Of a stretch of DNA of 64,000 nt, positions 51,509-60,030 are shown piece after piece; position 1 is the first letter of the stretch; every line of letters starts with the position of its first letter. The stretch covers positions 1 through 64,000 of the forward strand of contig OMWY01000012.1 of assembly GCA_900314885.1 (NCBI GenBank). Direction: 5' to 3'. The translations under genes and the position numbers were made by a program. The notes under the pieces were generated by a model, which saw only the letters and a program-made list of their open reading frames with translations, had not been told where the DNA came from and did not search any database. The DNA is from an uncultured Eubacteriales bacterium (GTDB lineage: Bacteria > Bacillota > Clostridia > Lachnospirales > Lachnospiraceae).

Positions 51509-51820
51509 ATTGACAGGATTCAGAAACAACTTGCGGCATCGGTTCGGGACATTAAGAAGAAGTTGGTATCGGAAGTTTCTGCCGAATATGAAAATCCGAA
51601 GAAACTGGAATATGAAGTAATGGAGAAAGTGAAGGAAGAAGCATTTGCTGCTCCAAGCCTGAAGGATCTGACAGATGAAGAAAAAGTATCTGTCATCAAG
51701 AACACCATCATGCAGGGGATCCTTGTTTATGCAGACTTGAACGAGGATAAGTTGGCATTGATCGATCCGCTGGTAGAGCAGATTGCTCTTCTGTTGATAG
51801 AATTATGGAAAGAAAGTTAA
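51509..51820 (+). CDS. Small helical protein ahead of the sigma-like factor (start unresolved)
   Basis: About 104 residues, reading IDRIQKQLAASVRDIKKKL...LIELWKES, strongly helical and charged. The frame stays open further upstream but only antisense to the relaxase gene. Possible starts are ATT 51509, TTG 51563 or ATG 51620; none has a good ribosome binding site. It is judged real because it shows protein-like composition and its end overlaps the sigma-like gene by 16 bases. Function unknown. Confidence 0.5.
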   Translation: MDRIQKQLAASVRDIKKKLVSEVSAEYENPKKLEYEVMEKVKEEAFAAPSLKDLTDEEKVSVIKNTIMQGILVYADLNEDKLALIDPLVEQIALLLIELWKES

Positions 51821-52494
51821 CAAAAGCGGAACGCAAAGATCGCCACAATCGGGAACTTTGCATTCTTGCAAAACAAAATGATCTGCGAGCCCAAACGGAA
51901 CTGCTTCTTGAGAATGAAGGTCTCATCATGCAGCTTGCAAAGAGCCTTGAGATCATGCACGATCTTGATGTGAATCATTACGCCGGTATAGAACTTGACG
52001 ACATTATGCAGGAAGGGCGTTTCGCTTTGCTGGAGGCCGCAAAGAGTTATGATGTCACTTCGGCTACAAAGTTTTCCACCTTTGCATCCGTTGTCATGCG
52101 AAATGCAATGAGCGACCTGTGCCGTAAAGGCGACTCTTCTTTTGAAAGGCAGCTTGCCGATCATGGCATCGTCCAGGTATTTCTGAATGACAATCCCGTG
52201 GATGAAGATGGTATCCCGGAAATAGAAAAAGTCGACACCAACAGAATACAAGACCCTGTGGGGGATGAGGCAGTACTACGCGTCATGATACAAAAGATGC
52301 GGAACCGTCTCGTCATGCTCCCGGCACGCGAGCAACGGCTTCTCATGTACCGTTATGGTCTTGCATCCCTTGAGTTTAAGACCATAGCTGAAACAGCAGC
52401 CTTCTTCCATCTGACAGAAAAGCATATGCGTCTGATCGAAGAACGATCCCTCGCCAAGCTACGCGCCGGCATGAATGATGGGAAGATATTATAG
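51805..52494 (+). CDS. RNA polymerase sigma-70-like factor of the element
   Basis: 229 residues. Region 2 (LDDIMQEGRFALLEAAKSYD, FSTFASVVMRNAM) at ~63-105 and a region 4-like helix-turn-helix (MLPAREQRLLMYRYGL, TAAFFHLTEKHMRLIEE) at ~165-225 are clear; region 3 is short. Mobile elements of Firmicutes often carry such factors to control their own transfer or excision genes. It is divergent from the relaxase operon and overlaps the small gene before it. Confidence 0.85.
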   Translation: MERKLTKAERKDRHNRELCILAKQNDLRAQTELLLENEGLIMQLAKSLEIMHDLDVNHYAGIELDDIMQEGRFALLEAAKSYDVTSATKFSTFASVVMRNAMSDLCRKGDSSFERQLADHGIVQVFLNDNPVDEDGIPEIEKVDTNRIQDPVGDEAVLRVMIQKMRNRLVMLPAREQRLLMYRYGLASLEFKTIAETAAFFHLTEKHMRLIEERSLAKLRAGMNDGKIL

Positions 52495-52544
52495 GCAAAA
52501 CATTGCATTTAACACAGATTTGCCATGAATCGTAACGAGTGTTG

Positions 52545-52553
52545 TGGTATAAT
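52545..52553 (+). promoter_or_regulatory. Extended -10 promoter for the DUF1016 gene
   Basis: TGGTATAAT 40 bases before the ATG, in the 99-base gap after the sigma-like gene; no clear -35. Confidence 0.5.
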
Positions 52554-52593
52554 CTGATGGATGTAGTGTACAGGAAAAAGGATGGTGAATTAA

Positions 52594-53628
52594 ATGTCCA
52601 ATGATCAACTCATGATAAACGAGGCAAACCTAACTGTTAATCAAAAGACATATGATGCTGTACGTGGTTATGTTGTTGCAGCACAGAGACAAGTAAATAC
52701 TGCCGTTAATTCTGCAATGGTAATGGCATATTGGAATATAGGTAAACAGATTTATGAAGCTTGTGGAGAAAGCGAACGCGCTGAGTACGGAAAGCAGCTC
52801 TTACAATATTTGGCAGATAAGCTAACAAAAGAATTTGGAAAAGGCTTCACTATCAGAAATCTACAAATGATGCGCCAATTCTATTTAACATTTCCAAAAG
52901 CGAACGCACTGCGTTCGGAATTGAGTTGGACACATTACCGTAGTCTAATGAGAGTTGAAGACGAAACAGCACGCCAATTTTATCTTGAAGAAGCAGCCAA
53001 ATGCGGTTGGAGTTCCAGACAACTTGACCGCCAGATCAATTCGTTCTTTTACCAGAGAATTCTAGCCAGCAAGGATAAAGATAGTGTTGCTTCGGAGATC
53101 GATACTTTAGAGCCCAAACCGGAGTATGAAAAGATCATAAAGGATCCGTATGTTTTAGAGTTTCTTGATCTTCCGGCGAATGAGCATTTTTATGAATCCG
53201 ACTTGGAACAGGCGTTAATAGACCATCTGCAGAAGTTTTTGTTGGAACTCGGGAGGGGTTACTCTTTTGTTGCCAGGCAGAAGCATTTTAACGTAGATGG
53301 ACGACACTTCTATATTGACTTGGTTTTCTATAACTACATTCTGAAATGTTTTGTTCTGATAGATCTTAAAATAGGTGATCTTACACATCAGGATATAGGA
53401 CAGATGCAGATGTACGTGAACTATTATACCAGGCAGCTCATGAATGAAGGCGACAATCCTCCTATTGGGATTGTGCTTTGTGCCGATAAGAGTGATACAT
53501 TGGTGGAATATACATTGCCGGAAGATAACAATCAGATATTTGCTGCTAAATATTTGCCGTATATGCCCACTAAGGAGGAACTCAGACGAGAACTGAAACT
53601 AGATGATTTTGAAAAGAAAATTGATTAG
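52594..53628 (+). CDS. DUF1016 / PDDEXK nuclease domain protein (YhcG-like)
   Basis: 344 residues. The N-terminal DUF1016 helical domain (~15-170: YWNIGKQIYE, GKGFTIRNLQMMRQFY, LSWTHYRSL) precedes a PD-(D/E)XK nuclease-like domain (~180-335: FYIDLVFYNYILKCFVLIDLKIG). The (D/E)xK motif is DLK, rather than the commoner ELK. Family members of YhcG type are common near restriction and other defence genes; their exact activity is not settled. Here it is the first cargo gene after the sigma factor. AAAAGGATGG lies ~8 bases before the ATG. An A+T-richer composition than the chromosomal genes fits acquisition. Confidence 0.9.
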   Translation: MSNDQLMINEANLTVNQKTYDAVRGYVVAAQRQVNTAVNSAMVMAYWNIGKQIYEACGESERAEYGKQLLQYLADKLTKEFGKGFTIRNLQMMRQFYLTFPKANALRSELSWTHYRSLMRVEDETARQFYLEEAAKCGWSSRQLDRQINSFFYQRILASKDKDSVASEIDTLEPKPEYEKIIKDPYVLEFLDLPANEHFYESDLEQALIDHLQKFLLELGRGYSFVARQKHFNVDGRHFYIDLVFYNYILKCFVLIDLKIGDLTHQDIGQMQMYVNYYTRQLMNEGDNPPIGIVLCADKSDTLVEYTLPEDNNQIFAAKYLPYMPTKEELRRELKLDDFEKKID

Positions 53629-53640
53629 AAATGGAACTGA

Positions 53641-53796
53641 TGCCAGACATCTCAGGCAAAGAAAAAGCATGGGATCATAGAGCGTGAGAATTATAATAAG
53701 CCCCAAACTCTGGACAACCGCCAGCCGGGATGTCCCCAGGAGAAGATAGAGGCAATCGAAGATGCTATGAGGCATTTTCAGATGATCGTTGATTAG
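53641..53796 (+). other. Short open remnant between nuclease and regulator
   Basis: An open stretch of 51 codons (ending QEKIEAIEDAMRHFQMIVD) without start codon or ribosome binding site. It looks like the C-terminal tail of a lost gene; I do not recognise the family. Confidence 0.35.
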
Positions 53797-53815
53797 TGGA
53801 TAGAGAGAAGCAGAA

Positions 53816-54508
53816 ATGAAAATTGCTATATGTGATGACAATCCGGTGGATATTGATCACTTAACCGGACTTCTTGAAAAATGGGGAAGTAAATCAGATA
53901 GACCCTTTACGATCAGGACGTTCCCTTCAGCGGAAGCATTTCTGTTTCAATATGCAGATGAAAAAGACTATGATCTGCTTTTACTGGATATTGAAATGGA
54001 AAAGATGGACGGTGTGACCATGGCCAGACAGGTCCGGAAGGAAAATGAGACCGTCCAGATTGTGTTTATTACCGGTTATTCGGATTATATTGCGGAGGGG
54101 TACGATGTAGCCGCACTGCACTATTTGATGAAACCGGTAAAAGAGGAAAAACTGTACGAGGTCTTAAACAGAGCGGTGGAAAAGCTGATGGACAATGACG
54201 CTTGTCTGACGATAGACTTTGCAGGGGAGCTGGTACGGATCCCACTTATGGAAATCAGATACATCGATGTGGATAAAAACTATGTGACCATTCATGGAAA
54301 ACAGGATTATCGGATCAAGGCTACGCTTGGAGACATGGAACAAAAACTGGATGCACGATTTTTCCGTTTCGGCAGAAGCACGATCGTTAATTTACATTAT
54401 ATCCGCAGAGTGACAAAAACGGATGTGATCCTGAAGGATGATACTTCACTGCAGTTGCCAAGGGGCAGTTATGATAAACTGAACCGCGCCATCATAGAAA
54501 GAATCTGA
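53816..54508 (+). CDS. LytTR family response regulator (AgrA-like)
   Basis: 230 residues. Receiver domain with acidic pocket DD at 7-8, phosphorylation site D58 (LLLLDIEM), T in FITGYSD and K in LMKPVKEEK, then a LytTR DNA-binding domain (~130-230: IRYIDVDKNYVTIHG, RFFRFGRSTIVNLHYI). LytTR regulators bind paired 9-bp sites before exporter or bacteriocin genes. It forms a unit with the soluble kinase at 54516 (7-base gap) and probably controls the two ABC exporters downstream. Confidence 0.93.
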   Translation: MKIAICDDNPVDIDHLTGLLEKWGSKSDRPFTIRTFPSAEAFLFQYADEKDYDLLLLDIEMEKMDGVTMARQVRKENETVQIVFITGYSDYIAEGYDVAALHYLMKPVKEEKLYEVLNRAVEKLMDNDACLTIDFAGELVRIPLMEIRYIDVDKNYVTIHGKQDYRIKATLGDMEQKLDARFFRFGRSTIVNLHYIRRVTKTDVILKDDTSLQLPRGSYDKLNRAIIERI

Positions 54509-54515
54509 TATATAT

Positions 54516-55178
54516 ATGAATATCTTTGGAAAAAAAGTCGACAAACAGATAGAAACTTATCAGCGAGAGCTGATCGATACCCACTACAAAGAGGTGGATA
54601 ATATGTATCGTCAGATCAGAGGCTGGCGACACGATTATCGAAATCACATACAGGTATTGATGGCATTGGCGGACAAGGGAGATTTGGATGCAATCAAAAA
54701 ATACCTGGACGAATTGAATTTGGATCTGAATACGGTAGATACCGTGATCAAAACGGGCAATGCAATGGCGGATGCAATCCTGAACAGTAAGATCTCGTTG
54801 GCCAAATCCAAGGAGATTGAAGTTGATGCTGAGGCGCACATCCCGGTGAAACTGAAAATGTCGGAACTGGATCTGTGCTGTATTCTCGGTAATCTTTTCG
54901 ACAACGCCATTGAGGCAAGTCTAGCGCTTCCGCCTGAGGAGAGAAAGATCCGTGTGTATATGGATATGAAGAACACACAGTTGTACATATCATTTACGAA
55001 CATGACCGCTGGGGGAAAACTGAAAAAGGTTGGCGGCCGTTTTAGGACCACCAAGGGAGATGGACATGGTTTTGGCCTGGTCAGGGTTGATAGTATCGTG
55101 GAGAGAGCCGATGGTTATATCAGTCGTAATTCAGAAGCAGGGGCCTTTACAACGGAAATATTGATACCGCAAGTATAG
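54516..55178 (+). CDS. Soluble GHKL sensor kinase (AgrC-like, no membrane domain)
   Basis: 220 residues. The phosphoacceptor motif WRHDYRNH has H39; the N box LGNLFDNAIEA (N126) and G box GDGHGFGLVRV give the ATP site. Unlike AgrC there is no N-terminal membrane sensor: the protein begins ~30 residues before the His motif with MNIFGKKVDKQIE. It may sense a cytoplasmic signal or the state of the neighbouring transporters. The same short kinase type with LytTR regulator and two ABC genes is, in my recollection, a recurrent gut-Firmicutes cassette. A terminator follows after 32 bases. Confidence 0.9.
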   Translation: MNIFGKKVDKQIETYQRELIDTHYKEVDNMYRQIRGWRHDYRNHIQVLMALADKGDLDAIKKYLDELNLDLNTVDTVIKTGNAMADAILNSKISLAKSKEIEVDAEAHIPVKLKMSELDLCCILGNLFDNAIEASLALPPEERKIRVYMDMKNTQLYISFTNMTAGGKLKKVGGRFRTTKGDGHGFGLVRVDSIVERADGYISRNSEAGAFTTEILIPQV

Positions 55179-55210
55179 GAATCCGACGTTTCGCCCCCAA
55201 AAACATACAA

Positions 55211-55245
55211 TTCATCCCCGAATCATCTTCGGGGATGATTTTTAT
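55211..55245 (+). terminator. Rho-independent terminator after the kinase gene
   Basis: TCATCCCCGAA pairs with TTCGGGGATGA around TCATC, followed by TTTTTATG. It separates the regulatory pair from the ABC genes. Confidence 0.9.
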
Positions 55246-55328
55246 GTTATGGTAAGCTCGTCCTTCAGAGGGGATAGAACGACATATTATATGGTGGCTG
55301 TTCATGTCGCCATCGGAAAGAGGAAGAA

Positions 55329-57173
55329 ATGGAAAACGAAAACAGGCAATCACAGAAGAAAGAAAAGCCCAGATACAATCTGCTGCAAAATGTGACCTGG
55401 ATGATCCGGATGTCAAAAAGGGCCGATAGTCCGGAAGTGGGATTCTTTGTGGTGCTTATGGGAGCTGTTTCGGCTGGAGTAAATATCGCAGGGCTTCTTG
55501 TCACGCCAATGATATTAAAGCAGGTGGAAGATAAGGCTCCGTTGTCAAAGCTGCTTTTGGTGATAGCGGGTTATACACTTTGTTTATTTGTATTAAATGG
55601 AGCAAAGAGCTACTTCGACACAAGCCTGGCATGGACCAGAATCCATGTCAGAAGCACGATCGGCGTTCTGATTCATGAGAAGTTTTGCAAAACTTCTTAC
55701 CCAAATACAGAGAATCCGGATGTCTTAAAAAGATTTCATAAAGCATGCATGACAACATGGAGTAATAATGCTGCCACAGAAGCAGTCTGGCATCACATGG
55801 AACTATTCCTGGAATATGTCATCTGCTTTGTTGTTTATCTGTATTTTCTCTCACATACAAACTATTTTTTGCTGGGGATCATTACTGTCACAACGGTGGC
55901 TGAGTTCTTTGTATCCAAGAAAGTTGATGATTGGAGATATCAGCACAGAGATGAGAGCAGTGCTGCCAGCAAGAGAATAGAGTATATCACTCGCAAGGGA
56001 GAGTCGAGGACAATCGGAAAGGATATCCGGATCTTTGGAATGAAAGATTGGATGGAGGATATCTATCATGCATCCATGCAAATGGCCTTGGACCTTGAGA
56101 ATAAGCTGAACAGAAGACGCATTCTGGTTGATCTTCTGGACGTGGTACTTACGGTACTTAGAAACGGACTGGCATATTATTATCTTTTAAACCTGACAAT
56201 AAATGAGAATCTACCGGTATCATCATTCCTGCTGTATTTTGGTGCGGTAGGCGGATTTGCAAAATGGATCAACAGCATTTTGAAGGAGCTTGCGAAGCTG
56301 AACACGGAGAGCACAGAACTTTCTGTATTACGAGAGATGCTGGAAATGGCAGAAAGTTTCCGCATGGAGGGTGGGAAGCCTCTTCCGAAATCTGAAGACG
56401 GAAAATACGAACTAAAGCTTGAAAATGTGTCATTCCGATATCCCGGGGCAGACAGTGACACCATTACCGACATGAACCTGACGATAAAGCCGGGTGAAAA
56501 GGTGGCCGTGGTTGGCCTGAATGGAGCGGGAAAAACTACTCTTGTGAAGCTTCTCTGCGGGTTTTACGACCCCACTCTGGGACGGGTTCTGCTGAACGGA
56601 ACTGACATCAGAGAGTTCAACCGGCCGGAATACTATGATCTGTTCACGGCTGTATTTCAAAACTATTCTGTGGTCCAGGTATCAGCAGCCGAAAATATCT
56701 CGGGAGAAGTCAGGGATTTTGATGAAGCGAAGATTTGGGGAGTTATAAAAGAGGCTGACCTGGAAGAGAAATTCAGATCATTACCACAGGGGATTTATAC
56801 GCATCTTGGTAAACAGTATTTCGAAGATGGCATTGAGCTTTCGGGAGGTGAGACACAGCGTCTTGTCCTTGCCAGAGCTTTATACAAGAATGCTCCTGTT
56901 CTTCTCCTGGATGAGCCGACAGCAGCGCTTGATCCTATTGCGGAGGATCGAATCTATCAAAAATACAGCGAGATGACAAAGGGTCGTACTTCTCTTTTTA
57001 TTTCTCACAGACTTGCATCCACAAGATTTTGCGACAGGATCCTGTTTATGGAAAATGGAAAAATTGCCGAAGAGGGTTCCCATGACGCTCTGATGCGTGC
57101 AGGCGGGAAATACAAAGAATTATTTGATGTACAGAGCAAATATTATCGGGAGGGGCCGGTAGATGCAGAGTGA
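55329..57173 (+). CDS. ABC exporter ATP-binding/permease protein 1 of the element
   Basis: 614 residues. A five- to six-helix membrane domain (~25-330) is followed by the ATPase with Walker A GLNGAGKTT (396-404), signature LSGGETQR and Walker B VLLLDEPTAALD. Both catalytic motifs are canonical. AGAGGAAG lies ~5 bases before the ATG. Its end overlaps the next ABC gene by 11 bases, so a heterodimer is likely. Controlled either by its own promoter in the 150-base gap (a weak TATTAT is present) or by read-through past the terminator. The substrate is unknown; no precursor peptide gene was recognised next to it. Confidence 0.9.
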   Translation: MENENRQSQKKEKPRYNLLQNVTWMIRMSKRADSPEVGFFVVLMGAVSAGVNIAGLLVTPMILKQVEDKAPLSKLLLVIAGYTLCLFVLNGAKSYFDTSLAWTRIHVRSTIGVLIHEKFCKTSYPNTENPDVLKRFHKACMTTWSNNAATEAVWHHMELFLEYVICFVVYLYFLSHTNYFLLGIITVTTVAEFFVSKKVDDWRYQHRDESSAASKRIEYITRKGESRTIGKDIRIFGMKDWMEDIYHASMQMALDLENKLNRRRILVDLLDVVLTVLRNGLAYYYLLNLTINENLPVSSFLLYFGAVGGFAKWINSILKELAKLNTESTELSVLREMLEMAESFRMEGGKPLPKSEDGKYELKLENVSFRYPGADSDTITDMNLTIKPGEKVAVVGLNGAGKTTLVKLLCGFYDPTLGRVLLNGTDIREFNRPEYYDLFTAVFQNYSVVQVSAAENISGEVRDFDEAKIWGVIKEADLEEKFRSLPQGIYTHLGKQYFEDGIELSGGETQRLVLARALYKNAPVLLLDEPTAALDPIAEDRIYQKYSEMTKGRTSLFISHRLASTRFCDRILFMENGKIAEEGSHDALMRAGGKYKELFDVQSKYYREGPVDAE

Positions 57174-59031
57174 AAAAATGAGTTTTAAAGAGGCGTACAA
57201 GCTACATTCAAGAGCTATCAAAATGATAAAGACCGAGTCACCGTGCCTGATCCTTATGAATCGCGTTTGGGGGTTTTTAAAGGCTGCTCTTCCATACGGA
57301 GATGTTTATCTTTCGGCAAGAATCGTAAGCGAACTGGCGGGGGACCGTAATCCCAGACAGCTTATGTTATTGGTTGTGATCGCGCTTATTTGGAACCTGG
57401 TTTTATCATCTGCCTGCTCGGTGATCGAAAGCAAAGATGTCTCTTTTGGTTATTTGCTTTGGTTTGTTCAGGATAAATTTTTATCCGATAAGATGATGGA
57501 TATGGACTATTGTCATCTGGACAGGCAATCCACACATGACAGGGTGGCGCAGATCAAACAGAACGCCAATTGGGCTGCATGGGGTATCTACCGAGCATAT
57601 GAATCGGAGAAAGAACTTGCATCCTCTGTTTTCGGTATTTTAGGTGTCATTGTACTGACTGTGACATTGTTTATCAAAAAAATTCCTGGCGATGCAGGAC
57701 GGCTCACGATTCTTAACGCTCCTTACATGACTTTGGCGATCGTTGCCGTGTATCTCGTTACGGTCTGGCTTGCTTCGCACTGCAGAAATCTTGTCTCTGC
57801 GGGAAGTGCGGCATTATCGGCAGGTGCAAGAGAAGGGAATCGGTTTTGGAGGCTCTTTAGTTTTTACGCTTTCGATTCCACGAATCAGAAAGCTGCTGAT
57901 ATCAGAATGTACGATCAGTTTAATATCTGCCAGGCGTACAGGGTTAAAGATACAGCCTTCGGAAAAAACGGAACTTTTTCAAAGTTTTATCATGGAAAAG
58001 GCGGGATGCTTATAATTGCACAGCAAGCGCTTCTTGCAGTTTTTACAGGTATGGTTTATCTGTATGTTTGTCTTAAGGCTTATGGTGGAGCATTTGATAT
58101 TGGCTATATAGCACAGTATGCGGGCGCGCTCACAGCCTTTTCGGGACAGATGATCCTATTGCTGGAAGGTGTATCCGATACTCGTCTAAATGGCAGTTTT
58201 CTTCAAACCTTATATGACCATATGGACCTTCCCGATGAAATGTATCAGGGATCGCTTACAACAGAGAAGCGAAATGACTGCAAGTACGAGATCGAGTTTC
58301 GAGACGTTTCGTTCAAGTATCCTGATTCGGATATCTGGGCATTAAGACACCTCAATGTGAGGTTTAAAGTGGGTCAGAAGCTTGCTGTGGTAGGCCAGAA
58401 CGGATCCGGGAAGACAACATTTATCAAGCTTCTTTGTAGGCTGTATGATCCGACGGAAGGACAGATATTGTTAAACGGAATCGATATCAGGAAATACTCT
58501 TACAAAGAGTATATGGATATCTTCTCGGTTGTATTTCAGGACTTTGAACTCCTTGCAGCTCCTCTTGGTGAAAATGTAGCGGTATCAAAAAAATACGACA
58601 GAGAAAGAGTCAAGGAAGCCCTTGTACAGGCGGGATTTGGGGAACGTCTTGAGACTATGGATAAGGGACTTGATACCTGTCTCTATAAAGACTTTGAAGA
58701 GGACGGAGTGGAAGTGTCCGGCGGGGAAGCGCAAAAGATTGCTATCGCAAGAGCGCTGTACAAGGATGCGGCATTTATCATCCTGGATGAGCCTACAGCA
58801 GCTTTGGATCCGCTGGCTGAGGCAGAGGTTTATGAGAAGTTCAACGAGATGGTAGGAAACAGAACAGCTGTCTATATCAGTCACAGGCTTTCTTCCTGCA
58901 AATTCTGTGATGATATCCTGGTCTTTGACAAGGGAGCAGTTGTTCAGCATGGATCCCATGAAGCATTGTTGGACGATTCGGATGGTAAGTACTATGCTTT
59001 GTGGAATGCACAGGCAAAGTATTACCAATAG
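57163..59031 (+). CDS. ABC exporter ATP-binding/permease protein 2 of the element
   Basis: 622 residues with the same layout as its neighbour: membrane domain (~40-350), then ATPase with Walker A GQNGSGKTT (411-419), signature VSGGEAQK and Walker B FIILDEPTAALD. Both subunits keep the catalytic Glu, unlike the chromosomal pair at 9163/10998. GGGAGGGG lies ~7 bases before the ATG inside the preceding gene. An acetyltransferase remnant follows at once. Confidence 0.9.
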   Translation: MQSEKMSFKEAYKLHSRAIKMIKTESPCLILMNRVWGFLKAALPYGDVYLSARIVSELAGDRNPRQLMLLVVIALIWNLVLSSACSVIESKDVSFGYLLWFVQDKFLSDKMMDMDYCHLDRQSTHDRVAQIKQNANWAAWGIYRAYESEKELASSVFGILGVIVLTVTLFIKKIPGDAGRLTILNAPYMTLAIVAVYLVTVWLASHCRNLVSAGSAALSAGAREGNRFWRLFSFYAFDSTNQKAADIRMYDQFNICQAYRVKDTAFGKNGTFSKFYHGKGGMLIIAQQALLAVFTGMVYLYVCLKAYGGAFDIGYIAQYAGALTAFSGQMILLLEGVSDTRLNGSFLQTLYDHMDLPDEMYQGSLTTEKRNDCKYEIEFRDVSFKYPDSDIWALRHLNVRFKVGQKLAVVGQNGSGKTTFIKLLCRLYDPTEGQILLNGIDIRKYSYKEYMDIFSVVFQDFELLAAPLGENVAVSKKYDRERVKEALVQAGFGERLETMDKGLDTCLYKDFEEDGVEVSGGEAQKIAIARALYKDAAFIILDEPTAALDPLAEAEVYEKFNEMVGNRTAVYISHRLSSCKFCDDILVFDKGAVVQHGSHEALLDDSDGKYYALWNAQAKYYQ

Positions 59032-59032
59032 G

Positions 59033-59299
59033 GGGTCCAAACTATTTTCTGTAACGATAATTTCCAGCCAGGCTGATGCAGATTGCAGCACTGCATATCT
59101 TGATTGGATAAGTGTATTAAAGAGCAAACGGCATGGGAAGATAGCCCAGAAGATGCTCATGGCGTTGCAGGATGTACTTAAAGAAAAGGGAATTCATTTA
59201 CTCATAGCCCTTATGGCCGGGAATGATGAAGCGCAGCGATTTTATAGAAATATCGAAAACGCCGCTATTCATGATGAAGGCGTATGGATGATATTTTAG
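59033..59299 (+). pseudogene. GNAT acetyltransferase remnant (C-terminal half)
   Basis: The frame reads SQADADCSTAYLDWISVLKSKRHGKIAQKM... and ends with QRFYRNIENAAIHDEGVWMIF, the C-terminal half of a GNAT acetyltransferase with the acetyl-CoA loop degraded (KRHGKIAQ). There is no N-terminal half or start signal; the frame runs back into the ABC gene. Probably a truncated gene. Confidence 0.7.
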
Positions 59300-59318
59300 G
59301 AAAGAAAGGTATTTATTT

Positions 59319-59798
59319 ATGTTAGTGGAAGAAAAATACAGCAAAGAACACTTATCAGCCTTATTTGACAAATATATCAAGAAGCTTCGGATTACACCGG
59401 ACTGGGATATAAAGCTTGAATTTGTTGAAGATAAAACCTGGCGAAAGACCGGTGATTTTAAGATTGACTGTAACGATAAGAAGGCAATTTTGCTTTTAAA
59501 CATAGGAAATCCCAAGGCGGAAAATCTTGAAGAAGTGATTGTGCATGAGTTAATGCATATTAAAATGTATCCATTGGATCAGGTGACAGAGTCCTTAATT
59601 ACAAGCCACTTTGAAGAAGGTACTCCGGCATGGAACTTTGCTTATAATCAGTTTTTCAACGCATTGGAACAGACTGTTGAAGAACTGGCGAAGTGCTTTT
59701 TGCTTGAGTTTGGTGATGACAAAGATTTATCTTATGGCAGATGCAGCAAAATGAAATCCTTCAACGAACTTTATGACGGGCTGAACAATATTGAATGA
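59319..59798 (+). CDS. Small HExxH putative zinc metalloprotein
   Basis: 159 residues. VHELMHIKM has the zinc motif H76-E77-x-x-H80; a later Glu in TVEELAKCF could be the third ligand. The N-terminal half is a small alpha/beta region (KLRITPDWDIKLEFVED). No signal peptide. GAAAGG lies ~10 bases before the ATG. It resembles SprT-like or ImmA-like small metallopeptidases in layout, but I cannot name the family. Last intact gene of the element. Confidence 0.75.
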   Translation: MLVEEKYSKEHLSALFDKYIKKLRITPDWDIKLEFVEDKTWRKTGDFKIDCNDKKAILLLNIGNPKAENLEEVIVHELMHIKMYPLDQVTESLITSHFEEGTPAWNFAYNQFFNALEQTVEELAKCFLLEFGDDKDLSYGRCSKMKSFNELYDGLNNIE

Positions 59799-59811
59799 TA
59801 AATACTCAGGT

Positions 59812-59856
59812 TTAACGTTACCACTTTTACACTTTTGACAATTTCGGTAACGTTAA
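59812..59856. repeat. Inverted repeat near the right end of the element
   Basis: TTAACGTTACC (59812-59822) and GGTAACGTTAA (59846-59856), perfect 11-bp arms with a 23-base loop. It could be a protein-binding site for excision control or a terminator without T run. Confidence 0.6.
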
Positions 59857-59921
59857 CAGCTGTTTAATGCATAGTGGACTATTACAAGAAACAGATTGAC
59901 TTTCTTCGAACGGATTTCAAA

Positions 59922-59943
59922 GGGGGTTCCCTAGGGGGTTCCC
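59922..59943 (+). repeat. Right-end GGGGTTCCC repeat (possible integrase arm site)
   Basis: Two tandem GGGGGTTCCC units separated by TA, 59 bases inside the right att core, similar to 46696-46715 at the left end and in the same orientation. Confidence 0.65.
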
Positions 59944-60002
59944 TTGCGGGAGGACGGTGCCAGAACCTCCTTTCTTACTGGGATTTTGAATTTTTTCTAG
60001 AC

Positions 60003-60023
60003 TTCAAGTCCCATCTTCCGCAC
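60003..60023 (+). repeat. att core repeat, right
   Basis: Exact copy of 46600-46620; only the T-arm half and acceptor end of tRNA-Leu are present, so this marks the element boundary. The tRNA's original downstream sequence resumes at 60024. Confidence 0.95.
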
Positions 60024-60030
60024 AAACCTA

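Larger units (their letters stand above)
46600..60023. mobile_element. 13.4-kb integrative mobilizable element in tRNA-Leu
   Basis: Bounded by 21-bp direct repeats 46600-46620 and 60003-60023, the first being the tRNA-Leu 3' end. Genes: tyrosine integrase, SF3 helicase/primase, CHC2 primase, MOBV-type relaxase (all minus), then a small unknown gene, a sigma-like factor, DUF1016 nuclease, LytTR regulator, GHKL kinase, two ABC exporters, a GNAT remnant and a HExxH protein (all plus). It has a relaxase but no mating-pair genes, so it would need a helper for conjugation. No excisionase gene is recognised. Confidence 0.93.

Noticed and set aside
55249-55389. 46-residue basic frame (MVSSSFRGDRTTYY...) before and into the first element ABC gene
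   Set aside because: Considered as an exported peptide precursor, but it has no ribosome binding site, no leader or double-glycine site, and most of it overlaps the ABC gene out of frame.
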